Below are positions 42,949 through 51,197 of a stretch of DNA of 64,000 nt, piece after piece. How positions within the stretch are numbered: position 1 is the stretch's first letter; every line of letters starts with the position of its first letter. The notes under the pieces were generated by a model that was not told the origin of the DNA, did not search any database, and saw nothing but the letters and a program-made list of their open reading frames with translations. The stretch lies in the NCBI RefSeq assembly GCF_002261345.1, contig NZ_NEVT01000003.1:372001-436000 (forward strand). The letters run 5' to 3'. This DNA comes from Bordetella genomosp. 2 (GTDB taxonomy: Bacteria; Pseudomonadota; Gammaproteobacteria; Burkholderiales; Burkholderiaceae_B). Made by a program: the position numbers and the translations under genes.

Positions 42949-43986
42949 ATGCGGGTGGTTTTGAGTCTTGTGTTGGCAGCTATTGTCGTGGCTGCACTGC
43001 CGGTGCTGACGGCGTTGATCCTGTCGGTGTTGGCGCGCAACCTGCGACGTTGTTGCAGGTCCGCGGTCGCGTTCGCGTACTGCCAGCTTCGCCCCCTGTC
43101 CACGCGGCGCCTGTGGGCCACGGCGTTGCTGCAAATCTCCGCGCTGGTACTCTTCGCGTTGATCATTGTCGGTCCATCAGAGCCGCTGGTGCTGGCGGCG
43201 GCACTGCTGATCTATCCCTTGTTTGCCATCGCCATGGCGATCTCACTGCTGGCGCAGTTTCCGCTCGTCCGCGCGATGTGGCACGACGTGTTTTTCAAGA
43301 TTTTCCTGGTCGGCCTGCAGTTGTTCTTTCTTTACTTCGCCAAGGGATCCGCCGATTACTGGATCGCGGACCTCTGGAAAATCAGCGCGGTGAACACGCC
43401 AGTGGCCCATGCAGCGGCGACGGGATTCTCGATGCTGCTGTGCAGCTCCATCCTGTTGCTGGCCGTCGTCCTTGTTTTCGATTTCCTGTTCCTGCTCAGT
43501 TATCTCCGTCTGTGCAAGGGACCGAAGCGGCCGAAAGGTCAGGTGTCGGATGCCGCGCGACCTGCCGTCGGGGGCGAACCAACGCAGCGCCCCACCCGTC
43601 AGCGCGCCTTCTACCGAAAAACCGGGCAGGCCCTGGGTACGTTGATGACGTTCATTGCCTGCCTGGTGGCTGTCAATGCCTCGCTCGTGATGGCCGGGCC
43701 GCGCGCGGCCAGTGCGTTGCTGTCCGCGATTGTCTTCGACTTCGACACCGTCGAGGCCGACCATTGCCAGCTCGACAAGCAGGACCGGGAACGCGCCACC
43801 GCGAAGCTTCCAGGCGTCAAAGTCCTGTTTCTGTCAACCACCCAGGAAAAGGCCCTGGTCGTGCATCGCGGCAAGGATCTGTACCAGCCGATCGTCTTAC
43901 GGCAGATCAACGCCGAGCGCGGCGTCCAGCGGGACTTGCGCATCGGCCCGGCCGTCGCCTGCTATCGCATTGAGGCCGACGGCTAG
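42949..43986 (+). CDS. hypothetical membrane protein
   Basis: A 345-residue protein with about six hydrophobic segments (roughly residues 3-27, 56-73, 78-100, 108-130, 155-185, 222-248) and a soluble C-terminal domain of about 90 residues outside the last segment. No family is recognised. The ATG at 42949 follows GGAAGGGAGG, a strong ribosome site. Between the fifth and sixth segments lies a basic cytoplasmic loop (GPKRPKGQ, then TQRPTRQR). It is alone between divergent and convergent neighbours, so it is its own unit. The function is unknown. Confidence 0.75.
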   Translation: MRVVLSLVLAAIVVAALPVLTALILSVLARNLRRCCRSAVAFAYCQLRPLSTRRLWATALLQISALVLFALIIVGPSEPLVLAAALLIYPLFAIAMAISLLAQFPLVRAMWHDVFFKIFLVGLQLFFLYFAKGSADYWIADLWKISAVNTPVAHAAATGFSMLLCSSILLLAVVLVFDFLFLLSYLRLCKGPKRPKGQVSDAARPAVGGEPTQRPTRQRAFYRKTGQALGTLMTFIACLVAVNASLVMAGPRAASALLSAIVFDFDTVEADHCQLDKQDRERATAKLPGVKVLFLSTTQEKALVVHRGKDLYQPIVLRQINAERGVQRDLRIGPAVACYRIEADG

Positions 43987-44000
43987 CGGTCTGGCGGGCG

Positions 44001-45224
44001 TCAGCTTTGCAGCGCGGCGGCGATTTCCGCGTCACTCTTGCCCAGCACGTCGCGCAGGATCTCGCGGGTATGCTGGCCCAGCAGCGGCGGGGCGTTGCGG
44101 TACACCACCGGCGAGGCCGAGAAGCGCAGCGGGCTGGCGGTGACGGCGGCGCTGCCGCCCAGCGGGTGCGGCAGGTCGCGGCGTAATTGGCGCGCCTGCG
44201 CTTGCGGGTGGGCGAACGCCTGGGCAATGTTGTTGATCGGGCCGCAGGGGACGCCGGCCGCTTCCAGCCTGGCGATCCAGTCGTCGCGGCGGCCGCGCTT
44301 CATGATGTCGCCCAGCAGGGCGATCAGCGCGTCGCGGTTGGTGACGCGCAGGCGGTTGGTGGCGAAGCGCGGGTCGTCGCCCAGCTCCGGCGCGCCGATC
44401 GCCTTGCAATAGGCCCGGTACTGGGATTCGTTGCCGGTAGCCACGATCAGGTGGCCGTCGGCAGCCGCGAATACCTGGTAGGGCACCACGTTCTGGTGCG
44501 CATTGCCGGCGCGGGTGGGCGCCACGCCGGAGGCGAAGTAGTTGGAGTTCTGGTTGGCCAGCATGGCAACGTGGCAGTCCAGCAGGGCGATGTCCAGGTG
44601 CTGGCCCCGGCCGCTGCGATGGCGTTCCTGCAGGGCTGCCAGCACGGCCACGGTGGCGTACATGCCGGTGATGATGTCGGTGACGGCCACGCCGGCCTTC
44701 TGGGGGCCGCCGCCCGGCAGGTCGTCGCGTTCGCCGGTGATGCTCATCAGCCCGCCCAGGCCCTGGATCATGAAGTCGTAGCCGGGCAGGTGGGCGCAGG
44801 GGCCGTCCTGGCCGAAACCGGTGACCGAGCAGTAGATAAGCCGCGGGTTGAGCTGTTTCAGGCTGTCGTAGTCCAGGCCGTACTTGCGCAGCCCGCCGAC
44901 CTTGAAGTTCTCCACCAGGATGTCGCTCTTGGCCGCCAGCTCGCGTATCAGCGCGGCGCCGGCGGGCGTGGCCATGTCGGCTTCCAGGGAACGCTTGTTG
45001 CGATTGGCGCTCAGGTAGTAGGCGGCTTCCGAAGTGTCCTGGCCGGCGCCGTCCTTCAAGTAGGGCGGGCCCCAGTGGCGGGTGTCGTCGCCGGTTCCCG
45101 GGCGCTCGACCTTGATGACGTCGGCGCCCAGGTCGGCCAGGTTCTGGGTGCACCAGGGGCCGGCCAGGATGCGGCTCAGGTCGAGCACGCGGATGCCGTC
45201 CAGCGGCGGGGGGCGGGATTCCAT
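44001..45224 (-). CDS. CaiB/BaiF-family (class III) CoA-transferase
   Basis: A 407-residue class III CoA transferase. LDGIRVLDLSRILAGPWC starts the fold, followed by GADVIKVERPGTGDDTR and NRNKRSLEADM, and an active-site Asp is expected near the GYDFMIQGLGGLM region. It would move CoA between carboxylates. It is the third gene after an SDR and a two-domain MaoC hydratase on the same strand, 32 bases from the hydratase start. ATG 45224 is used. The substrate is unknown. Confidence 0.93.
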   Translation of the reverse strand: MESRPPPLDGIRVLDLSRILAGPWCTQNLADLGADVIKVERPGTGDDTRHWGPPYLKDGAGQDTSEAAYYLSANRNKRSLEADMATPAGAALIRELAAKSDILVENFKVGGLRKYGLDYDSLKQLNPRLIYCSVTGFGQDGPCAHLPGYDFMIQGLGGLMSITGERDDLPGGGPQKAGVAVTDIITGMYATVAVLAALQERHRSGRGQHLDIALLDCHVAMLANQNSNYFASGVAPTRAGNAHQNVVPYQVFAAADGHLIVATGNESQYRAYCKAIGAPELGDDPRFATNRLRVTNRDALIALLGDIMKRGRRDDWIARLEAAGVPCGPINNIAQAFAHPQAQARQLRRDLPHPLGGSAAVTASPLRFSASPVVYRNAPPLLGQHTREILRDVLGKSDAEIAAALQS

Positions 45225-45256
45225 ATGGATGACTGCTCTTTGCGCGCGGCCGCGCC

Positions 45257-46111
45257 TCAGGAAACGATGGTGGCGGCGCCGTGGCTCATGACCACTACGT
45301 CGCGCGCCGGCGCGCGCACGATGAACTGCAGCGCGCCGTCGGCGCCGCGCCACATGTCGAACTGCAGCGTTTCGCCCGGGTAGACCGGCGCCGAGAAGCG
45401 GGCGTCCAGGCTGGTCAGGCGCGCAGCGTCGTAGTCGCACCAGCTCCTGACAATGGCGTGCGCCGCCATGCCGTAGGTGCACAGGCCGTGCAGGATGGGC
45501 TGCGGGTAGCCGGCGCGGCGCGCGACTTCCGGGTCGGCGTGCAGCGGATTGCGGTCGGCGTTCAGGCGATACAGCAGCGCGGCGTTGGGCGCCACCGCCA
45601 GGCTGCACTGCCGGTCGGGCGCGCGCGTCGGCGCCGGCGCCAGCGGCTCCGGGCTGTCGTCGCTGCGCGCCAGGCCGCCGTCGCCGCGGCAGAAGGTGGT
45701 CTGCCGCAGCGTGGCCAGGCAGGCGCCGGATTCGTCGTGCAGCTTGCGTTCGGTGACCACCAGCGCGCCCTTGTCGGCGCCCTTGTCGATGACGTGCGTG
45801 ATGCGGCTCTTGCCGATCACCGTGCCGCTGGCCGGCAGCGGCGCGTGCAGCGCCAGGCGCTGTTCGCCGTGCACCAGCCGCACCCAGTCGATGCCGGCGC
45901 GCGGGTCGTTCATCCAGAAGCCGGGGTGGGCCAGCACGGTGGCCAGGGTCGGGAAGGCCCGCAAGTCCTGCTCGTAGACGTAGCGCAGCTGGCCCGCGTC
46001 GAGCGGATCCTGCCCCAGGCCGATGCCGAGCGCGTACAGCATCGTGTCCTTGTCGTCGTAGCGGTGGCGGATGTCTTCGAAGCGCCAGTTCTTGATGGTG
46101 TCGTAGTCCAT
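45257..46111 (-). CDS. MFE-2-like double hot-dog enoyl-CoA hydratase (MaoC)
   Basis: A 284-residue double hot-dog protein resembling hydratase 2 of peroxisomal multifunctional enzyme 2. The C-terminal half has the catalytic motif YRLNADRNPLHADPEVA then GYPQPILHGLCTYG, giving Asp and His for (R)-specific hydration of 2-enoyl-CoA. ATG 46109-46111 lies 7 bases from the SDR stop. With that SDR it reproduces the two catalytic parts of MFE-2 as separate proteins. Confidence 0.93.
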   Translation of the reverse strand: MDYDTIKNWRFEDIRHRYDDKDTMLYALGIGLGQDPLDAGQLRYVYEQDLRAFPTLATVLAHPGFWMNDPRAGIDWVRLVHGEQRLALHAPLPASGTVIGKSRITHVIDKGADKGALVVTERKLHDESGACLATLRQTTFCRGDGGLARSDDSPEPLAPAPTRAPDRQCSLAVAPNAALLYRLNADRNPLHADPEVARRAGYPQPILHGLCTYGMAAHAIVRSWCDYDAARLTSLDARFSAPVYPGETLQFDMWRGADGALQFIVRAPARDVVVMSHGAATIVS

Positions 46112-46118
46112 GGCCGCC

Positions 46119-47033
46119 TCAGATGGGATCCCAGTCGATGACGTCGGGCGAGCGCTCCAGCGCATAGAAATGCTTGCGCATGGCCGGCATGGCTATCTCG
46201 CCGATCAGCTCGGGCGTCCAGCCTTCGCTGTAGTGCACGCTGCGCAGCGGGCGCGGCTGGCTCATCAGCATGATCTCGTTGGCGCGCACGGCGAAGATCT
46301 GCGCCGTGATCTCGCTGGCCGCGTCGCTGGCCAGGTACACCGCCAGGGGGGCCACCTTGTTGGCCTCCATTTTCTTCAGTTTCTCGACGCGCGCCTTCTC
46401 GGCCTCGGTCTCGGCCGGGATGGAGCTGGTCATGCGGCTCCAGGCGAATGGCGCGATACAGTTCGAGCGCACATGGTAGCGCGCCATGTCGAGGGCGATG
46501 GATTTGGACAGGGCGACGATGCCGAGCTTGGCGGCGGCATAGTTGGCCTGGCCGAAATTGCCGATCAGGCCGGAGGTGGAGGTCATGTGGACCAGCGCGC
46601 CGGATTCCTGCTCGCGGAAGTAGGGAGCCGCGGCGCGGCTCATGTAGAACGAGCCGTTAAGGTGCACGTCCAGCACCTGGCGCCATTCTTCTTCGCTCAT
46701 CTTGTGGAATACGCGGTCGCGCAGGTTGCCCGCGTTATTGATCACCGCGTCAATGCGCCCGTAGGCGTCGACGGCGGTCTTGATGATGCTGTGGGCGCCC
46801 TCGTAGCTGGCCACGCTGTCGGTATTGGCGCAGGCCTGGCCGCCGGCGGCGACGATTTCCCGGACCACCGACTCGGCCGGCCCGGCGCCGCCGCCTTCGC
46901 CCTGCAGCGAGACGCCGATGTCGTTGACCACCACCTTGGCGCCCGCCGCCGCCATCGCCAGCGCGATGCCGCGCCCGATGCCGCCGCCGGCGCCCGTTAC
47001 AACCACCACCTTTCCTGCAACCATGCCGCTCAT
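46119..47033 (-). CDS. MFE-2-like SDR, (3R)-hydroxyacyl-CoA dehydrogenase-type
   Basis: A 304-residue short-chain dehydrogenase. The cofactor motif is TGAGGGIGRGIA, the N-terminal region has VNDIGVSLQGEGGGAGPAE as in MFE-2 dehydrogenase domains, NNAG follows, and the catalytic Tyr/Lys are in ANYAAAKLGI. ATG 47033 has AAGGAG seven bases upstream. First of a leftward SDR-hydratase-CoA-transferase unit and divergent from a LysR gene. Probably oxidises (3R)-hydroxyacyl-CoA made by the next enzyme. Confidence 0.93.
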   Translation of the reverse strand: MSGMVAGKVVVVTGAGGGIGRGIALAMAAAGAKVVVNDIGVSLQGEGGGAGPAESVVREIVAAGGQACANTDSVASYEGAHSIIKTAVDAYGRIDAVINNAGNLRDRVFHKMSEEEWRQVLDVHLNGSFYMSRAAAPYFREQESGALVHMTSTSGLIGNFGQANYAAAKLGIVALSKSIALDMARYHVRSNCIAPFAWSRMTSSIPAETEAEKARVEKLKKMEANKVAPLAVYLASDAASEITAQIFAVRANEIMLMSQPRPLRSVHYSEGWTPELIGEIAMPAMRKHFYALERSPDVIDWDPI

Positions 47034-47153
47034 GAGGATTCTCCTTTGGGGGGGCCGCGCCAGCATGCCGCGCCCCGACTCTCTGCATGGTAGATTTCAG
47101 GGCAGGCCAGCGGAATTCAAAATTAAAGACACCCCCCTTTTGCGTGGCGGAAC

Positions 47154-48053
47154 ATGAGACACGACCTGACCGACCTGCGTTTGTTCGTGAACGTGGGTGA
47201 AACCCTTAATCTGACGCGCGCGGCCGAGCGCACCTTCCTGTCGCTGCCCGCGGCCAGCGCCCGCATCAAGAACATGGAAGAGGCCTTCAAGGCCCGCCTG
47301 CTGGTGCGCCAGGCCACCGGGGTGGCGCTGACCCCCGCCGGCGAGGTGCTGCTCAAGCACGCGCATGCGGTGTTCCGCCAGCTCGAATGCCTGAACGCCG
47401 ACCTGCAGCCGTATTCCAGCGGCATCAAGGGGCGGCTGCGGCTGCTGGCCAATACCACCGCGACCAATTCGTTCCTGGCCGACGCCATGTCCACCTTCCT
47501 GGCCGAGAATCCGGACGTGGACATCGAGCTGGAAGAGAAGATCTCCGGCGACATCGTGCTGGCGATCCGCGCCGGCGCGGCCGACCTGGGCATCGTGGCG
47601 GGCAATATCGACGTGGACGGCCTGGACGTCATGCCGCTGTTCCGCGACGAGCTGGCCATCGTGACCGCGCTGGGACACCCGCTCGCGCAGCTCGAGTCGG
47701 TCCGTTTCGTCGATGTGATCGACGCCTACCAGTTCGTGGGCATCCACCCCAACAGCGCGATCCAGACCTTCCTGGAGGACATCGCCTCGGGACTGGGCAA
47801 GCGCCTGTGCCAGCGGGTGCACGTCGGCAGCTTCGAGGCGGTGTGCCGCATGGTCGAGGCCGGCGCCGGCATTGCCGTGGTGCCGCGCGCCTGCGCGGCG
47901 CGCTACAGCCGCCCGCAGGCGCTGCACGTGCTGCGCCTGCAGGATGCCTGGGCGCAGCGCGACCGCCTGCTGTGCCGCCAGCGCGGGCGCGACCTGCCGC
48001 GCTTCGTCGAGGATTTCATCGAGCATGTGCGGGTGGCGGCGCGGGCCGCTTGA
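47154..48053 (+). CDS. LysR-family transcriptional regulator
   Basis: A 299-residue LysR protein (LRLFVNVGETLNLTRAAERTFLSLPAASARIKNME). It is divergent from the SDR/hydratase/CoA-transferase unit with 120 bases between, which contain the AT-rich GAATTCAAAATTAAAG, a candidate LysR site. A Bug gene lies 146 bases downstream beyond a stem-loop. It likely regulates the leftward unit, the Bug gene, or both. Confidence 0.92.
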   Translation: MRHDLTDLRLFVNVGETLNLTRAAERTFLSLPAASARIKNMEEAFKARLLVRQATGVALTPAGEVLLKHAHAVFRQLECLNADLQPYSSGIKGRLRLLANTTATNSFLADAMSTFLAENPDVDIELEEKISGDIVLAIRAGAADLGIVAGNIDVDGLDVMPLFRDELAIVTALGHPLAQLESVRFVDVIDAYQFVGIHPNSAIQTFLEDIASGLGKRLCQRVHVGSFEAVCRMVEAGAGIAVVPRACAARYSRPQALHVLRLQDAWAQRDRLLCRQRGRDLPRFVEDFIEHVRVAARAA

Positions 48054-48062
48054 CCGCGGGCG

Positions 48063-48082
48063 GCCGGCGCCATCGCGCCGGC
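48063..48082 (+). terminator. stem-loop after the LysR gene
   Basis: GCCGGCGC and GCGCCGGC form a perfect 8-bp stem with a CATC loop, nine bases after the stop codon. No T tract follows. Probably ends LysR transcription before the Bug gene. Confidence 0.5.
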
Positions 48083-48199
48083 GCTGAACGGGGGGTTCGG
48101 CAAAAAAGAATCGGCAAGCGGGCATGGCCGCGCGAATAATAAGCGCACCGTGCGGGCCCTGGGGTCCGCGCGCGTTCACAAGAAAACCGGAGACACACC

Positions 48200-49183
48200 A
48201 TGCACGATCCGCAACGCCGCCGCCTGATGGCGGCGCTGGGCGCCGCCTGGGCGGCCGCTTCCCTGCCTGTGCCGGCCCGCGCGGCCAAGTGGCCCGAGCG
48301 CCCCGTGAATTTCATCGTTCCCTTCCCGCCCGGCGGGCCGGTGGACACCACCGCGCGCTTCACTACCCAGCCGCTGGGCGAACTATGGAAGGTTCCCACG
48401 GTGGTCGACAACAAGGCCGGCGCGGGCGGCATCGTCGGCGCGCAGGCCGCGGTCAAGGCGCCGGCCGATGGCTACCACTATTTCTTCGCGTCCATCCATC
48501 ATGCCGTGCTGCCCAGCCTGCGCGCCAACCTCAGCTACGACGTGATGACCGACTTCACGCCGGTCGGCATGGCGGCGGTGTTTCCCATCGTGCTGGTGGT
48601 GCACGAGTCTCTGCCGGTCAACAACGTGCAGGAGCTGATCGCCTACGCCAGGCAGCACCCCGGCAAACTGTCGTTCAGCTCGTCGGGCACCGGCGGCGGC
48701 ACGCACCTGGCGGGAGAGCTGTTCAACAGCATGACGGGCACGCGCATCCAGCACGTGCCCTACCGCGGCAGCGCGCCGGCCATGCAGGACCTGCTGGGCG
48801 GCCAGGTGCAGATGATGTTCGCCGACGGCCCGTCGGCCATGCCGCATCTGTCGGGCGGCAAGATCCGTCCCCTGGGGGTGGGCAACCCCGAGCCGTCCGC
48901 CCTGTTCCCGGGCATTCCCACCATCGCCGCGTCCGGCGTGCCCGGCTATGAAGCCTATTCCTGGAGCGGCGTGCTGGCGCCGGCCGGCACGCCGGCGGAC
49001 ACCATCAAGCGCGTCAACGCCGACATGGCCCGCGTCCTGGCCGACCCCGCCACGGTCAAGGGCATGCTGGCCGCCGGCGCCGAACCCAGGCCCGGCACTC
49101 CCGAGCAGTTCGGCGCCTTCCTGCAGGCCGAACTCGACAAATGGAGCAAGGTGATCAAGCAGGCGGGCATCAAGGTGGAATGA
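48200..49183 (+). CDS. Bug-type (TctC family) solute-binding protein, possible Tat signal
   Basis: A 327-residue Bug receptor. The N-terminus HDPQRRRLMAALGAAW has consecutive arginines before a hydrophobic stretch, resembling a Tat signal, ending PVPARA. The mature domain begins WPERPVNFIVPFPPGGPVDT with the VPYRGSAPAM ligand loop. It stands alone between a LysR and a convergent nitronate monooxygenase gene. Likely binds a carboxylate related to the adjacent CoA pathways; the ligand is unknown. Confidence 0.92.
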   Translation: MHDPQRRRLMAALGAAWAAASLPVPARAAKWPERPVNFIVPFPPGGPVDTTARFTTQPLGELWKVPTVVDNKAGAGGIVGAQAAVKAPADGYHYFFASIHHAVLPSLRANLSYDVMTDFTPVGMAAVFPIVLVVHESLPVNNVQELIAYARQHPGKLSFSSSGTGGGTHLAGELFNSMTGTRIQHVPYRGSAPAMQDLLGGQVQMMFADGPSAMPHLSGGKIRPLGVGNPEPSALFPGIPTIAASGVPGYEAYSWSGVLAPAGTPADTIKRVNADMARVLADPATVKGMLAAGAEPRPGTPEQFGAFLQAELDKWSKVIKQAGIKVE

Positions 49184-49208
49184 GCCGCCGGCGGCGGGCG
49201 GCGCGAAG

Positions 49209-50165
49209 CTATTCCAGCAGCGCCCGCCGCGCGTCGTGGTACTCGCGCGCCAGTTGTTCCACCAGCGCCTGCGTCGACAGCAGTTCCTGCGCCGCTCCCA
49301 CCCCCTGGCCGGCGCTCCAGACGTCTCTCCATGCCTTGGGCCGGGTCCGCTTGTCCAGGTTGACCGGGTTGGCGGCCAACTGGTCGAGCAGGGCGGGATC
49401 CAGGCCCGCGGCGACGATGCTGGGCGCCAGGTAATTGGCCGGCACGCCCGAGAAGAACGGCGTGTAGACCACGTCCTCGACGCCTGCGCGCAGCACCATC
49501 TCCCGGTAGCGGTCCGAGGCCAGCGACTCGTGCGTGGCGATGAAGCGCGTGCCCATGTATGCGAAATCGCAGCCGAGCGCCTGCGCCGCCAGCACATCCT
49601 TGCCGTGGCTGATGCAGCCCGACAGCGCCAGCGGGCCGTCGTAGAACGCGCGGATCTCGTTGACCAGCGCGATGGGGTTGATGGCGCCCGCGTGGCCGCC
49701 CGCGCCGGCCGCCACCAGGATCAGGCCATCGACCCCGGCATCGAGCGCGCGCCGCGCATGCCGCACCGTGGTCACGTCGTGGAATACCAGGCCGCCGTGA
49801 GGCCGCATCGCTTCCACCACCGCGTCGGGCGCGTGCAGCGAGGTCACCACCAGCGGCACCCGGTGCGCCACGCAGATATCCAGGTCGCCGCGCCAGCGTT
49901 CGTTGGTGGGGTGCACGATCAGGTTGACGCCATAGGGCGCCACCACGCTGCCGGGATGGGCCTGGCGGTGCGCCGCCAGGCCGTCCTCGATGCGCGCCAG
50001 CCAGTCGCCCAGCGCTTGCTGCGGCCGCGCGTTGAGCGACGGGAAGGTGCCGATGATGCCCGCGGCGCACTGCGCGACCACCAGGTCGGGCCCCGACACC
50101 AGGAACATGGGGGCGCCGATCACCGGCAGGCGAGTGGTGGCGCGCAGGAACTGCAGAACGGACAT
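49209..50165 (-). CDS. nitronate monooxygenase family flavoprotein
   Basis: A 318-residue TIM-barrel FMN enzyme of the NMO/2-nitropropane dioxygenase family. PVIGAPMFLVSGPDLV at the N-terminus and ILVAAGAGGHAG near residue 150 (FMN phosphate binding) are typical. Some relatives act as enoyl reductases or tautomerases. ATG 50163-50165 lies 13 bases from the Bug stop, so it is last in a leftward operon (DUF35, thiolase-like, ligase, Bug, NMO). Confidence 0.92.
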   Translation of the reverse strand: MSVLQFLRATTRLPVIGAPMFLVSGPDLVVAQCAAGIIGTFPSLNARPQQALGDWLARIEDGLAAHRQAHPGSVVAPYGVNLIVHPTNERWRGDLDICVAHRVPLVVTSLHAPDAVVEAMRPHGGLVFHDVTTVRHARRALDAGVDGLILVAAGAGGHAGAINPIALVNEIRAFYDGPLALSGCISHGKDVLAAQALGCDFAYMGTRFIATHESLASDRYREMVLRAGVEDVVYTPFFSGVPANYLAPSIVAAGLDPALLDQLAANPVNLDKRTRPKAWRDVWSAGQGVGAAQELLSTQALVEQLAREYHDARRALLE

Positions 50166-50178
50166 CGGCGGGCTCCGG

Positions 50179-51147
50179 TCAGTTGGTCTGGATGTTGGCC
50201 GACTCGATGACGTCGGCCCACATGGCGTATTCGCGCTCGATGCGCGCCTGCACGGCCTTGCCGTCGCCTTCGTCGACGGTATAGCCGCCCTCGACCATGG
50301 CCTTGCGGAACGCCGGGTCCTGCGAGACCTCGCGCAGCGCCCGCGCCAGCCGCGACTTGATGTCGTCGGGCAGCCGCGGCGGCGCCATCAGCGCGTACCA
50401 GCCGACCACTTCATAGTCTTTCAGGCCGGCCTCGATCATGGTGGGCACGTCGGGCAGCTCGGGATTGCGCTCGCGCGAGGTCACCGCCAGGGCGCGCGCC
50501 TTGCCGCTCTTGATGAACGGAATGGCGGTGCTGGTGATGTCGAACATGAACGTGATCTTGCCGCTCACCACGTCCATCATGGCCGGCGAGTTGCCGCGAT
50601 AGGGCACGTGCAGCATGGGGGCGCCGGCCTGCTGCTTGAGCAGTTCGGCCGACAGGTGGTTGGACGCGCCCACGCCGGCCGACCCGAAGCTGACGGCATC
50701 CGGGTGGGCCTTGGCGTAGGCGATCAGTTCGCCCACGTTCTTGGCCGGGATCTGCGGGCCGATCAGCAGCACGTTGGTGTAGTCGACCACCATGCCGATG
50801 GGCGTGAAATCCTTGCGCGGATCGAACAGCTTGCTCTTCTGCACCAGCGGCGAGATCGTCAGCGAGGGACTGGCGGCGAAACCCAGCAGATAGCCGTCCG
50901 GCGTCGCCTTGGCGGTCGCGTCGGAGGCGATCATGCCGCTGGCGCCGGCGCGGTTTTCCACCACCACGGGCTGGCCCAGCTTGTCGCCCAGATACTTGGC
51001 GAAGACCCGGGCGGTGGTGTCCACCGGCCCGCCGGGGGCATAGCCCACCAGCAGGCGCAGCGGCCGGTCGGGGTAATTGGCGGCCTGGGCGGCGGTGGCG
51101 GCGCACAGCGCCGCGGCCACGGCGCACAGCAGCGTACGGATGTTCAT
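50179..51147 (-). CDS. Bug-type (TctC family) solute-binding protein
   Basis: A 322-residue Bug receptor with a Sec signal (residues 1-22, ATAAQA). The mature part begins NYPDRPLRLLVGYAPGGPVDT and has the VPYRGNSPAM loop. It lies in an operon between an acyl-CoA ligase and a nitronate monooxygenase, so its ligand is probably the acid activated by that ligase. ATG 51147 follows AAGGAGACAAG. Confidence 0.93.
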   Translation of the reverse strand: MNIRTLLCAVAAALCAATAAQAANYPDRPLRLLVGYAPGGPVDTTARVFAKYLGDKLGQPVVVENRAGASGMIASDATAKATPDGYLLGFAASPSLTISPLVQKSKLFDPRKDFTPIGMVVDYTNVLLIGPQIPAKNVGELIAYAKAHPDAVSFGSAGVGASNHLSAELLKQQAGAPMLHVPYRGNSPAMMDVVSGKITFMFDITSTAIPFIKSGKARALAVTSRERNPELPDVPTMIEAGLKDYEVVGWYALMAPPRLPDDIKSRLARALREVSQDPAFRKAMVEGGYTVDEGDGKAVQARIEREYAMWADVIESANIQTN

Positions 51148-51197
51148 GAGCTTGTCTCCTTGTGTTTTTGTATAAGGCGAGCCCTGGCGCAGCCGTC

